A DNA stretch of 64,000 nucleotides from Micromonospora zingiberis (lineage in GTDB: Bacteria > Actinomycetota > Actinomycetes > Mycobacteriales > Micromonosporaceae). Location of the stretch: assembly GCF_004331455.1 (NCBI RefSeq), contig NZ_SJJR01000024.1, positions 28,166 to 92,165 on the forward strand, in the 5' to 3' direction. Position numbers and translations under genes: made by a program. The notes beneath the pieces were generated by a model, which saw only the letters and a list, made by a program, of their open reading frames with translations, searched no databases and was not told where the DNA came from. Positions 16,457 through 23,999 of the stretch are shown here, in pieces. Position 1 is the first letter of the stretch, and each line of letters starts with the position of its first letter.

Positions 16457-17245
16457 GTGACAGACCTTCTAGCTTCGTTCGCCGGCCGTCTGAGGGCGGC
16501 CGTGGCGGGGGTTGTCGCGCCGCTGACGGGCATGGTCGGGCTGGTCGCCGCGTGGTGGGCGGCCGTCGAACTGCTGGACGTGGCCCCGTACGTGGTGCCG
16601 GCACCACCAGCGGTCGCCGCCGCGATCCGGGACCAGCCCGGCTACCTGCTGCACCACGCGGGCGTCACCCTCGCCACCGCGATGGCCGGCTACGGGCTGG
16701 CCATCGCCACCGCCGTGGCACTCGGAATCGTCCTCGCGATGTCCCGCCGCCTCGCCCAGGCGGTGACACCGACCCTGCTGATCCTCAGCACCATCCCGAA
16801 ACCGGCCCTGGTACCGGTCCTGATCATCGCACTCGGGTTCGGCACCGGCCCGAAGGTCGTCCTGGTCTGGCTGATGTGTTTCCTGCCGATCGCGTTGGCG
16901 ACCACCGCCGGGCTCACCGCCACCCCAACCGAACTGGTCGAGCTGGCCCGCTCCCTCACCGCCTCCCGCTGGCGGACCTTCGCCACGATTCGCCTACCGG
17001 CCGCGCTGCCACACCTGTTCTCCGGGCTGCGGATCGCGTTGCCACTGGCCCTGATCGGCGCCGTCGTGTCCGAGTTGTTCGGCGGGCTCGCCGGACTCGG
17101 CGTCGTCATCCAGAACGCCGGCACCCGCGCCGACCTCGCGTTCGCCGCCATCACCCTGCTCGCCGCGATGAGCACCGCCCTGTTCGGGCTACTCACCCTC
17201 ACCACCCGCGCAGCCGCCCCGTGGGTCCGCGACACCACCGCCTGA
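16457..17245 (+). CDS. ABC transporter permease (SsuC/TauC/ThiX type)
   Basis: 262 residues with about six membrane segments. The binding-protein-dependent transport motif lies in the cytoplasmic loop: ELVELARSLTASRWRTFATIRLPAALP, the EAA loop that docks an ATPase. It starts with a GTG at 16457 after the lipoprotein. The expected ATP-binding subunit is missing locally, so it must be shared from elsewhere or the system is decayed. A damaged copy of its last codons is found at 18604-18692. Confidence 0.85.
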   Translation: MTDLLASFAGRLRAAVAGVVAPLTGMVGLVAAWWAAVELLDVAPYVVPAPPAVAAAIRDQPGYLLHHAGVTLATAMAGYGLAIATAVALGIVLAMSRRLAQAVTPTLLILSTIPKPALVPVLIIALGFGTGPKVVLVWLMCFLPIALATTAGLTATPTELVELARSLTASRWRTFATIRLPAALPHLFSGLRIALPLALIGAVVSELFGGLAGLGVVIQNAGTRADLAFAAITLLAAMSTALFGLLTLTTRAAAPWVRDTTA

Positions 17246-17322
17246 CCCATCGCGGCCCGTCCGTGCCGAACCCTGTCACCGCCCTGCCGTCAACAACTCA
17301 CCCATCCGAGCCGGAAGTCTTC

Positions 17323-17445
17323 GTGCTGACCCTCATCATCACCTGCGCCGTTCTGCTGGCAGAGCACCACTCCTGGCTGTCCCAGGCCGCCATCGTCATC
17401 CGCTTCACGATCACGGTCCTGCTGAAACACCTGGGCGACCTGTGA
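17323..17445 (+). CDS. 40-residue hydrophobic small protein, copy 1
   Basis: A GTG start 5 bases after GGAAG. The peptide begins MLTLIITCAVLLAEHHSWLS, ends in KHLGDL, and carries one strongly hydrophobic stretch. It matches the ORF at 19564 in 32 of 40 residues. The differences are 8 replacement changes against 2 synonymous changes, so selection on the protein is not demonstrated. Its stop overlaps a possible GTG start (17442) of the CPBP gene. It could be a membrane peptide, a pheromone or bacteriocin precursor, or a non-coding duplicated element. Confidence 0.4.
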   Translation: MLTLIITCAVLLAEHHSWLSQAAIVIRFTITVLLKHLGDL

Positions 17446-17531
17446 ACCCTGGCCCGCCCGCCACTGCCAGGAGCCCGGACGCACTCGTGACGATCCCCGC
17501 TCAACCACCATCTACCGAGGAACACCACTCA

Positions 17532-18554
17532 ATGCCCATGCACATGCCGCCGGCCGGGACGCCCTACCACCGGCTCACCACGCGGATCCCCCGATGGCGG
17601 ACGCTGCTGGCACTGGTTGCCGTGCTGATCGCCACCCAGGTCGCGCCGATCCCCGCCATCCTGCTCAGCCGACGGCTGCTGCCCGAAGGGCTACCGATCC
17701 TCGGCGACTTCACCCCGTTGGCGCTGTCGCTTGTCGCGATCGCCTGCATCCTGCCGGTGACTCTGCTGATCATCCGGGTGGGCGAGGGCCGACGCTTCGG
17801 CACCCTGGCCAGCGTCACGGGCCGCCTGTCCCGGTGGTTGCTGGCCGTGTACGGCGGACTTGCGGCGATGTGTCTCGGGATGGTGGTGGTCATCGGCACC
17901 ACCGTCATGATCGCCGTGGCCCTCACCACCACCACCAGCCCACCGGAGCGGACAGGGACGCCGACGCTGGACGGCATCGGCGGGCGTCTGTCTGTGCTGC
18001 CGATCCTGCTGTGCCTCATCGTGGTCCAGGTCACGGCGGAGGAGGTCGTCGCCCGTGGCGTGATCCTTCAGGCTGTCGGCCGCCTCACCCGTTCACCCTG
18101 GCCTGCCATCGTCGTCCAGGCCGCCGTCTTCACTGCCCTGCACGGTGCCGGTGAGCTGTGGGGAACGGTGAGCGTGCTGGTGGTCGGTATCGCGCTCGGC
18201 TGGATCACGGTCCGCACCGGCGGTTTGGAAGCCGCTCTCGCCTTCCACATCGTCGTCAATGGTCTGGCGGGGTTCTCGGCCGTGGTCTTCGGCGCTACGA
18301 GCCCTACCGACAACGCCGTCGACGGGTCCTGGCCCCAAGCCCTTGTTATCGGCGGGGCCGCCACCGCCTATGTCCTGTTCGTCAACGTGCTGATCCGTCC
18401 ATTGGAAATCACCACCACCGTCACGGACCCGCAGGTCACCGTGGCCTCACACTCGGCGGCGCCCTGCCACGACGAGCAGCACCACCTACCGACCAGTACC
18501 CCACACGTCATCAACGCCGACGCGCCGGCATCCCCAACCGGGGGGAAGCCATGA
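17532..18554 (+). CDS. CPBP-family (CAAX protease and bacteriocin-processing) intramembrane metalloprotease-like protein
   Basis: 340 residues with about eight membrane segments. The three conserved CPBP/Abi motifs are present: EEVVAR with E170-E171 and R175, FTALH with H204, and H239 in FHIVVNG. These residues coordinate the catalytic metal in the membrane. Family members cleave prenylated or signal peptides, or act in bacteriocin immunity and maturation. The ATG at 17532 has GAGGA about 10 bases upstream; an in-frame GTG at 17442 overlaps the 40-codon ORF stop and would add 30 residues. The tail is Thr/His-rich. The neighbouring small peptides are attractive substrates, but that is inference. 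Confidence 0.8.
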   Translation: MPMHMPPAGTPYHRLTTRIPRWRTLLALVAVLIATQVAPIPAILLSRRLLPEGLPILGDFTPLALSLVAIACILPVTLLIIRVGEGRRFGTLASVTGRLSRWLLAVYGGLAAMCLGMVVVIGTTVMIAVALTTTTSPPERTGTPTLDGIGGRLSVLPILLCLIVVQVTAEEVVARGVILQAVGRLTRSPWPAIVVQAAVFTALHGAGELWGTVSVLVVGIALGWITVRTGGLEAALAFHIVVNGLAGFSAVVFGATSPTDNAVDGSWPQALVIGGAATAYVLFVNVLIRPLEITTTVTDPQVTVASHSAAPCHDEQHHLPTSTPHVINADAPASPTGGKP

Positions 18555-18603
18555 CGAACGTCTGCGGTAGCCGGGTGTGAAGCCGCCTTCGCACATGATC
18601 TTG

Positions 18604-18692
18604 ATCCAGAACGCCGGCACCCGCGCTGATCTCGCTTCGCCGCCATCACCTGCCGCGCGGCGGCCCCGTGGGTCCGCGACACCACCGCCTGA
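18604..18692 (+). pseudogene. Remnant of the ABC permease 3' end
   Basis: Bases 18604-18650 nearly repeat the permease from 17108 (atccagaacgccggcacccg and onward). Bases from about 18655 to the TGA at 18692 repeat its last codons (ccgtgggtccgcgacaccac). Roughly 50 bases are deleted between them and the frame is lost. It marks an old segmental duplication of permease plus small ORF, with the methyltransferase now between the second pair. Confidence 0.75.
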
Positions 18693-18726
18693 CCCTTTGC
18701 CCCTACACACCCCCCAATGGAGCGTC

Positions 18727-19533
18727 ATGTCCACGTCCGGTTACCTCTTCCAGGACAGCCCAGCCGCCGACAGCAGTGGCGGCGCGGTGATGCTCGACGC
18801 GCTGGCCGGCACCTACGACCCGATCTCCCGACAGCGGATCCGCCACGTCGGCGTACGAGCCGACGCCCGCTGCCTGGTCATCGCCGTCGGCGCCAGCAGC
18901 ATCGCCGCGACCCTCGCCGAAATGGCCCACAAAGGCGAGGTCACCGCGACGGATCTCGACCTGACCCCGTGCCGCCGGCACCCCCGCGTCAAGCTACTCC
19001 GCCACAACATCGTCACCGGCCCACTACCACCAGGCCCCTTCCACATCATCCACGTCCGTCTGCTCCTCGGGCACCTCCCGCCGGACGAGCGGGAGGCAAC
19101 CCTCGACCGGCTCGTTGACGCGCTCGCACCCGAGGGCCTGCTGGTGGTGGAGGAGTTCGAGCCGACCTGGCAAACCTCCGTGCTGTCCGCCCCCGACCTC
19201 GACGAGGCTGACCGCCTCTTCGGCGCCTACCACCAGGCGTTCCAAGCCGCTCTCGCCGGGTCCGGTAACGACCCCCGCTGGGGACGCCGCGCCCACCACG
19301 CGCTGCGCAGCCGCGGACTGTCCGTCGACACCGAGGGCATCACCAGGACGTGGGCGGGTGGTAGCCCCGCCTGTCTGCTGCCGCACGCCACCGCCGGAGT
19401 CATCCGTGACCGGCTCATCGCCACCGGCATGCCCGGCCCCGACATCGACGCCTTCCGGCGGCTCTTGCTCGATCCCGACCTGATCGTCAAGAGCAACCTT
19501 GCGCTGTCCCACATCGGACGCCGCGCCGGCTGA
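18727..19533 (+). CDS. Class I SAM-dependent methyltransferase
   Basis: 268 residues. Rossmann-type methyltransferase: motif I is degenerate (CLVIAVGASSIAATLAEM instead of D-x-G-x-G-x-G). It is followed by VTATDLDLTP, FHIIHVRLLLGHLPPDERE and an ALAPEGLLVVEEFEP strand as in Methyltransf_11/23 members. The ATG at 18727 follows TGGAG. It lies between the permease remnant and the second 40-codon ORF, which starts 30 bp later. The substrate is unknown; the weak glycine loop could lower SAM affinity. Confidence 0.7.
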   Translation: MSTSGYLFQDSPAADSSGGAVMLDALAGTYDPISRQRIRHVGVRADARCLVIAVGASSIAATLAEMAHKGEVTATDLDLTPCRRHPRVKLLRHNIVTGPLPPGPFHIIHVRLLLGHLPPDEREATLDRLVDALAPEGLLVVEEFEPTWQTSVLSAPDLDEADRLFGAYHQAFQAALAGSGNDPRWGRRAHHALRSRGLSVDTEGITRTWAGGSPACLLPHATAGVIRDRLIATGMPGPDIDAFRRLLLDPDLIVKSNLALSHIGRRAG

Positions 19534-19563
19534 CAACCGCCACTGGATTCGGGCCGGAAGCTC

Positions 19564-19686
19564 GTGCTGATACTCGTCATCGCCTGCGCCGTCCTGCTGG
19601 CAGAACACCACTCCTGGCTGACCAAAGCCGCCAACGTCATCCGCTTCACGATCCCGGTCGTGCTGAAACACCTGGGCGACCTGTAA
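19564..19686 (+). CDS. 40-residue hydrophobic small protein, copy 2
   Basis: A GTG at 19564 just after GGAAG, the same upstream context as copy 1 (ccggaag). The peptide begins MLILVIACAVLLAEHHSWLT and ends KHLGDL. The region AVLLAEHHSWL is identical between copies. It lies 30 bp after a methyltransferase and is followed by a strong terminator at 19728. Confidence 0.4.
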   Translation: MLILVIACAVLLAEHHSWLTKAANVIRFTIPVVLKHLGDL

Positions 19687-19727
19687 CCCCCCACCGAACC
19701 TCCGATAGCTTGGCGGTAGTCACCACC

Positions 19728-19766
19728 GGCTCGCCCGCCCCTCCCAGAAGCAGGGGCGGGCGAGCC
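19728..19766 (+). terminator. Strong hairpin terminator
   Basis: Perfect 15-bp arms, GGCTCGCCCGCCCCT (19728-19742) and its complement (19752-19766), with a 9-base loop, 41 bp after the second small ORF. It closes the plus-strand operon. Confidence 0.85.
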
Positions 19767-19960
19767 CGTGGCCTTGCTGCTGCGCCGTGCCTCGGGGCAG
19801 CGGGCACAAGAACGCAAAGGGTCGCGGTACGTAGTGGCGTACGGCCGCCGATCGGAGCCGTATAGTCGCCTACGACCCGTCAGGCGATCGGCTTGGCCCG
19901 GCTTCTTCGCTCCAACCGGCTCATGCGGCTTGCGGACAACGGCGCCGTCGGCGTCAAGTT

Positions 19961-20623
19961 CTAGGAGCCGAATACGACCGCCACAAGCCAGCCCGCGATG
20001 AGTGCCGGCCCCAAAGGCATCGGGTCTGGGGCACGCCCGCGTCGCGTGGCGACGGCTAGAACGGCTTGCAGGCTTAGGCCAGCGATGAGGCCGATGCCTG
20101 CCGTCTGCCAGCTCAACCAGCCGAGGTTGAATGCGATGGCGCCTGTCAGTAGGACATCACCGAGGCCGAGCTGACCTGGCAGGGCCAAGGCAAGGCCAAG
20201 CATGAGAGTCGTGGCGATGATCCCCGCGATCGCGGATTGCACGAGTGGCCCGATGCCGCCGCCGGTTACCGTCGCCGCGATGAAGAACGCGGCGGACGAG
20301 CCCCAGAGCGCGCCGGTGAGGCAGTGAGGTAGCCGCCGGCAGCGCACATCGATGATACTCAGCGCTACTCCGACAACCGCGAAGATCCAGAAGGCCGGTA
20401 GGGTGACGCTCACGGGTAGCGCGGCCCCGATGATGGCAGCGACGCCGCCGGTTCCGGCGGCAGTGGTGATCACGGATCGTGGGTGGGTGGCAGCACCGCC
20501 AGCCCACCAGCGTTCGGGTAGGCGTACTCGGCCGGTGGGGGGCATGCTGTGGGCGAGGGCGGCCATCGGCGCGCCCGCGATCACGCCAGCGAGGCCCAGT
20601 CCTGTCGAGGCGACACCACTCAC
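19961..20623 (-). CDS. A24-type prepilin peptidase (TadV/CpaA-like)
   Basis: 220 residues with about six membrane segments. Both catalytic aspartates of A24 peptidases are visible: one in SIIDVRCRRLPHCLTG and one in LGLGDVLLTG. There is no N-terminal CxxC methylase domain, as in TadV/CpaA enzymes. It would cleave the leader of the pilin-like proteins encoded at 28062-29660. The GTG at 20623 overlaps the upstream winged-helix gene (GTGA), so it is cotranscribed with a regulator, divergently from the pilus operon. Confidence 0.85.
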   Translation of the reverse strand: MSGVASTGLGLAGVIAGAPMAALAHSMPPTGRVRLPERWWAGGAATHPRSVITTAAGTGGVAAIIGAALPVSVTLPAFWIFAVVGVALSIIDVRCRRLPHCLTGALWGSSAAFFIAATVTGGGIGPLVQSAIAGIIATTLMLGLALALPGQLGLGDVLLTGAIAFNLGWLSWQTAGIGLIAGLSLQAVLAVATRRGRAPDPMPLGPALIAGWLVAVVFGS

Positions 20624-20928
20624 TGAGTTGGTGGCTGAGCCGTGCCGCTGGTCCGGTGTTGCCGGCTCCAGCGTCGGATCTGGGCGAGGAGGTCAACGAG
20701 TTCCTCGCCGCCGGTGGTCAGCCGGTAGTCGGCGCTGTCCGTGTCGTGGTGGTGCTTCACGAGGCCCTCGGCGCAGAGGTGGTTCAGGGTGTCGGTCAGC
20801 GTGCGGGCGTGCACGGTGAAGGGGCTGATCTGGGACACCGTGTGGTGAAGTGTGGAGTAGCGCGTTGGTCCGTCGTGCAGGACTGTCAGGATCGCCACGG
20901 ACAGCTTCCGTTTAGCGAGGAGGCTCAA
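20620..20928 (-). CDS. Winged-helix regulator (HxlR/PadR-like)
   Basis: 102 residues. The fold is a compact wHTH: LSVAILTVLHDGPTRYSTLH, then VHARTLTDTLNHLCAEGLV, then the wing HDTDSADYRLTTGGEELV. A TTG at 20928 gives this length. A CTG at 20952 would give a more typical TNELEHLL beginning and has GGGGGGAGG nine bases upstream, so a non-standard start is possible. A near-palindrome at 20993-21017 lies in its promoter. It is paralogous to the gene at 21112 and probably controls the pilus locus. Confidence 0.75.
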   Translation of the reverse strand: MSLLAKRKLSVAILTVLHDGPTRYSTLHHTVSQISPFTVHARTLTDTLNHLCAEGLVKHHHDTDSADYRLTTGGEELVDLLAQIRRWSRQHRTSGTAQPPTQ

Positions 20929-20992
20929 GAGGTGTTCGAGTTCGTTCGTCAGCGCTACTCACCTCCCCCCGAACGCCGAGCGCGTGACACAA

Positions 20993-21017
20993 CGTGAGCA
21001 CAGTCTATGTTCTCACG
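20993..21017. promoter_or_regulatory. Operator-like inverted repeat
   Basis: CGTGAGCACA, five bases, then TGTTCTCACG; the 10-base arms match at 9 positions. It is located 65 bp upstream of the winged-helix gene start and between two paralogous regulator genes. Probable autoregulatory site. Confidence 0.5.
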
Positions 21018-21111
21018 CAAACCTCAAGCGACCGATCTTTCACGCGCTGTTGATTCATAAGGGGGACCGGCTGCGGCGGCGGGCTCTGTTCGAGGTGCAA
21101 ATCGCTACAAT

Positions 21112-21462
21112 TCAAGCCATTCCGGTCTTGGTGCTGTGGATGGTTGAGTGGTTCGCGGCCGGGGCACGTGAGGCCAACCACTGACGCAGCCGGAGCAGAT
21201 GGCCGATGATCGCTTCACCTTTGGCGGTGAGGCGAAAGCGGGTCTCGCCGTGGGGTTCGTCATCTAGGGTGCCGCCGGACGGGATGGTCACGAAGCCCTC
21301 GGCGGCCAGTGCCCTCAGCAGTGTGGTCGGGCGCGGTGACGCGGCGGCGATCCGCGTGTAGCTGGCGGTGCCACCGCTGGTGTGCATGGCGAGCAGTACC
21401 TCGTACGCGCCGCGTCGCGCCAACAGGGTCAGGGTTTGCTCTGTGCGATCGTGGTCGCCCAT
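21112..21462 (-). CDS. Winged-helix regulator, paralogue of the downstream gene
   Basis: 116 residues from the ATG at 21462; a GTG at 21489 would add nine. The pattern TLLARRGAYEVLLAMHTSGG, TTLLRALAAEGFVTIP and TRFRLTAKGEAIIGHLLRLR is the same wHTH layout as the protein encoded at 20620, with a longer wing. It is divergent from the lipoprotein and pilus operon, which starts 329 bp away. Confidence 0.7.
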   Translation of the reverse strand: MGDHDRTEQTLTLLARRGAYEVLLAMHTSGGTASYTRIAAASPRPTTLLRALAAEGFVTIPSGGTLDDEPHGETRFRLTAKGEAIIGHLLRLRQWLASRAPAANHSTIHSTKTGMA

Positions 21463-21596
21463 TTCTGGTTCCGCCTTTCTCGCGACCACAATTTTCCGGA
21501 AGCGTAACCGTGATCGACGCTAACTGATCTGTCGGGTAAGCGACTCTCACTGCTGAGGCGTTCGGGCCGCACTAGATCAGCGTTACCCGAACGCAC

Positions 21597-21655
21597 GTAC
21601 CTTGACGCGCGTGCATTTCATGGCCGTCAAGGCGCGTGTCCGCAGGTACGCACGT
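21597..21655. repeat. Structured repeat region upstream of the pilus operon
   Basis: CCTTGACG (21600-21607) and CGTCAAGG (21625-21632) are a perfect inverted repeat. The core ACCTTGACGCG at 21599 recurs near 21693. GTACC and GGTAC flank the hairpin. It is in the 328-bp gap between a regulator and the divergent lipoprotein gene, so it is a candidate binding site or leader structure. Confidence 0.45.
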
Positions 21656-21790
21656 AGACATCCCCGTGGGGTGAGGGTGTAAACACGACTGGTGACCTTG
21701 ACGCGGCCGGTGCTGCGGGGCCGGCGTCGAGCCTCGCAGAGCCGGTTGGCCCAGCAAGGTCGTCCGTCGGGATCGGGGAGGTAATGACTG

Positions 21791-22339
21791 GTGTTGAACC
21801 GTCAGCTTGTGGCGTTGCTCGTTGGCGTGTCGGTGCTGCTCAGCGCGGCGTGCAGTTCCGGTGAGCCCGGCGGCGGTCCATCTACGACTCAGCCTGTGGC
21901 GCCGTCTACCGCGCCCAGCCTCGGACCGGAGGACGTGGCTGAGGGCGATGCGGTGGCGGCGTATCGGGGGATGTGGGACGCCTTCGTGGAGGCGGGCAAG
22001 GTGTCTGACCCTGATGCTCCCGGCTTGCGCAGGTTCGCTTCTGACCAGGCGCTCAGGCTGATTGTCAGTTCCCTTCACACCAATCGGGAACAGGGGAAGG
22101 TCATCAAGGGTGACCTGGTCCTTGATCCCCAGGTCACCGAGGTCAAGCCCGCTGAGTCCCCCACGGAGGTGACGGTGCTGGACTGCGTCGATTCGACCAA
22201 CTGGCTTGAGTACAAGGTCTCCGGCGGGCTCTGGGACGACGAGCCCGGTGGCAAGCATCGCACCACCGCCACCGTCAAGGTCACCGATGGCACGTGGAAG
22301 GTCAGCTCGTTCATCTTGGAGGAGCCAGGGACATGCTAG
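21791..22339 (+). CDS. Secreted lipoprotein
   Basis: 182 residues. A short basic N-terminus, a hydrophobic segment and a lipobox LLSAAC, followed by a Pro/Thr linker. The domain has YRGMWDAFVEAG, AlaLeuRich FASDQALRLIVSSL and two beta strands with a paired Cys (VLDCVD and the C-terminal Cys). It resembles small actinobacterial lipoproteins of unknown role. The GTG at 21791 follows GGGGAGG. The next gene starts inside its stop region (ATGCTAG), so it is coupled to the pilus operon. Confidence 0.75.
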   Translation: MLNRQLVALLVGVSVLLSAACSSGEPGGGPSTTQPVAPSTAPSLGPEDVAEGDAVAAYRGMWDAFVEAGKVSDPDAPGLRRFASDQALRLIVSSLHTNREQGKVIKGDLVLDPQVTEVKPAESPTEVTVLDCVDSTNWLEYKVSGGLWDDEPGGKHRTTATVKVTDGTWKVSSFILEEPGTC

Positions 22340-23241
22340 GCCGAACGCACCCGCTGATCCTCGCCGTCATCATCGGACTCCTCGGCAGCATCGTCTTGGC
22401 GGTGCCGGCCTTCGCCGGTGGTGGGGCAGGCGGTGTGCAGTGCAGCAGGAACGACCCTCGGCCGGTCTGCGACGTGAACGCCGGTACTCCCGGCCAGCCT
22501 GGCAGCCCGACCGGTGGCGGTGATGGTGGGGGCAGAGGTGGGGACGGCAAGTGCCGCAACCCGTCCGGGGAGGAAATCCCGTGCGAGCGCGACGGGGCAT
22601 GGGCCGGAGCGGACGGCTGCTACTACGCGCCGACTGATCCGTCACCTTCCACCATCGAGGCCCTGGGAGGGCAGCCAGCGGGTGACGGCGGTTGGTACCG
22701 GCAAGTCTGCTACGGCGACAACACCTCGTTCGGCAGCGTGGTGTGGATTGCCGGTGACCCGCCGGTGGTGTCTGCGGCGGTGCTAGCTCGGCAGGCGCGG
22801 GCACGTCTCAACCTTCCGAGTGTCGTGATCAGCATGAACCCGCCGGGTGACCAGCTCGTCAATCTGCCGGTCTGGCTGGCGCTCGAACAGGGGTCGTGGC
22901 GGTCGCAGTCGGCGACGGCCTCGGTTCCGGGTGTCTCGGTCACGGCGACGGCGCGGCCGGTGGAGGCGACCTGGTCGATGGGCGACGGGGCGACGGTGAC
23001 GTGTGCCGGGCCGGGGACGGCGTGGTCCTCGGGTACCGATCCGGCGAAGGCGTCGCCCGACTGCGGTCATGTCTACCGGCGGTCGTCGGCTGCCGCGTTG
23101 GGCGGGCGCTACGCCGTCACGGTCACGGTCACGTGGGAGGTGACCTGGGCTGGGGCGGGGCAGTCTGGCACGGTGCCGGGGTTGACCACGACGGGGCAGG
23201 TGCAGGCCCGGGTCCAGGAGTCACAGGCGGTCGTCCGCTAG
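22333..23241 (+). CDS. Secreted protein with PKD-like domain
   Basis: 302 residues. A Sec signal peptide (hydrophobic about 8-27, ending PAFA) precedes a Gly-rich linker with two Cys (VQCSRN, PVCDV), a Cys-containing middle domain, and a C-terminal beta-rich part (EATWSMGDGATVTCAGPG, then CGHVYRRSS). The latter resembles a PKD/immunoglobulin-like fold with a disulfide. It overlaps the lipoprotein stop and precedes the CpaB-like gene, so it is probably a surface accessory of the pilus. Function unknown. Confidence 0.7.
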   Translation: MLGRTHPLILAVIIGLLGSIVLAVPAFAGGGAGGVQCSRNDPRPVCDVNAGTPGQPGSPTGGGDGGGRGGDGKCRNPSGEEIPCERDGAWAGADGCYYAPTDPSPSTIEALGGQPAGDGGWYRQVCYGDNTSFGSVVWIAGDPPVVSAAVLARQARARLNLPSVVISMNPPGDQLVNLPVWLALEQGSWRSQSATASVPGVSVTATARPVEATWSMGDGATVTCAGPGTAWSSGTDPAKASPDCGHVYRRSSAAALGGRYAVTVTVTWEVTWAGAGQSGTVPGLTTTGQVQARVQESQAVVR

Positions 23242-23287
23242 GCCACAAACCAATCATTCGAGCGCCGCATCCTGAGGAGGACACGTC

Positions 23288-23998
23288 ATGGCGCTGGATT
23301 CCGTGCGCCCAAAAACAGGGCGAGAAGATCGCCCGGCGGCGGCTGCCGTCCGCGCCGGGCGAGGGCCGTGGCGGGCGGCCCGGCGGCGTCGCCGGTTGCC
23401 GTTCGTCGCGCTCGGCGGCCTGCTGGTCATCGTGTGCGTGCTGGCCTATGCCTACGGCGCGGCGCAGCTCGGCGACCGCGTTCAGGTACTCGCGGTGGCG
23501 CGGCCGGTGTCGGCCGGGCAGGCGATCACGGCTGCGGATCTCAAGCAGGTCTCCGCCGCCCGCGACTCGGAGGTGAGGTTGGTACCGGCGGCGCAGGCCG
23601 TGGAGGTGGTCGGTCGGACGGCGGTGGTGCCGTTGGTGGCCGGTACGTTGCTGACGCCGGAGGTGCTCGGCGACGCCGCGTTTCCGCCGGACGGGCAGGT
23701 GACTGCCTCGGTGGCGGTGAAGCCAGGCCAGTATCCGCAAGGGCTCGGAGCGGGGGCGCGGGTGGCCGTCTACGTCTCGGCTACCGCGCGGGATGGCGGT
23801 CAACCGGTTGCGACGCCGACCTCGGGGCAGGCAGGCCCGGCCGAGTTTCCGGCGGTGGTGCTGGGTGTGGATCTCGCGGGTGACGGCCAGGGCTCGACGG
23901 TCATCACGCTGTTGTTGAAGGCCGCCGACGGTCCGCAGTTGGCGGCGGCTCCGCCCGGCGGTGTCGTGCTGATGCAGACCGCGCCGGGAGGGAACTGA
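23288..23998 (+). CDS. CpaB/RcpC-like pilus assembly protein with SAF domain
   Basis: 236 residues. An Arg-rich cytoplasmic start and one membrane segment (about 37-58) precede an SAF domain (VARPVSAGQAITAADLKQVS, then VVGRTAVVPLVAGTLLTPEVL) and a beta-rich end. Flp pilus CpaB proteins have this layout and work at the periplasm/cell-wall face. It is preceded by GAGGAGG and followed two bases later by the TadZ-like gene. Confidence 0.8.
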   Translation: MALDSVRPKTGREDRPAAAAVRAGRGPWRAARRRRRLPFVALGGLLVIVCVLAYAYGAAQLGDRVQVLAVARPVSAGQAITAADLKQVSAARDSEVRLVPAAQAVEVVGRTAVVPLVAGTLLTPEVLGDAAFPPDGQVTASVAVKPGQYPQGLGAGARVAVYVSATARDGGQPVATPTSGQAGPAEFPAVVLGVDLAGDGQGSTVITLLLKAADGPQLAAAPPGGVVLMQTAPGGN

Positions 23999-23999
23999 C

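Noticed and set aside
19768..20001. Plus-strand reading after the terminator
   Set aside because: No ribosome site, Arg/Ser-rich composition, and it begins beyond a strong terminator facing the end of the prepilin peptidase gene.
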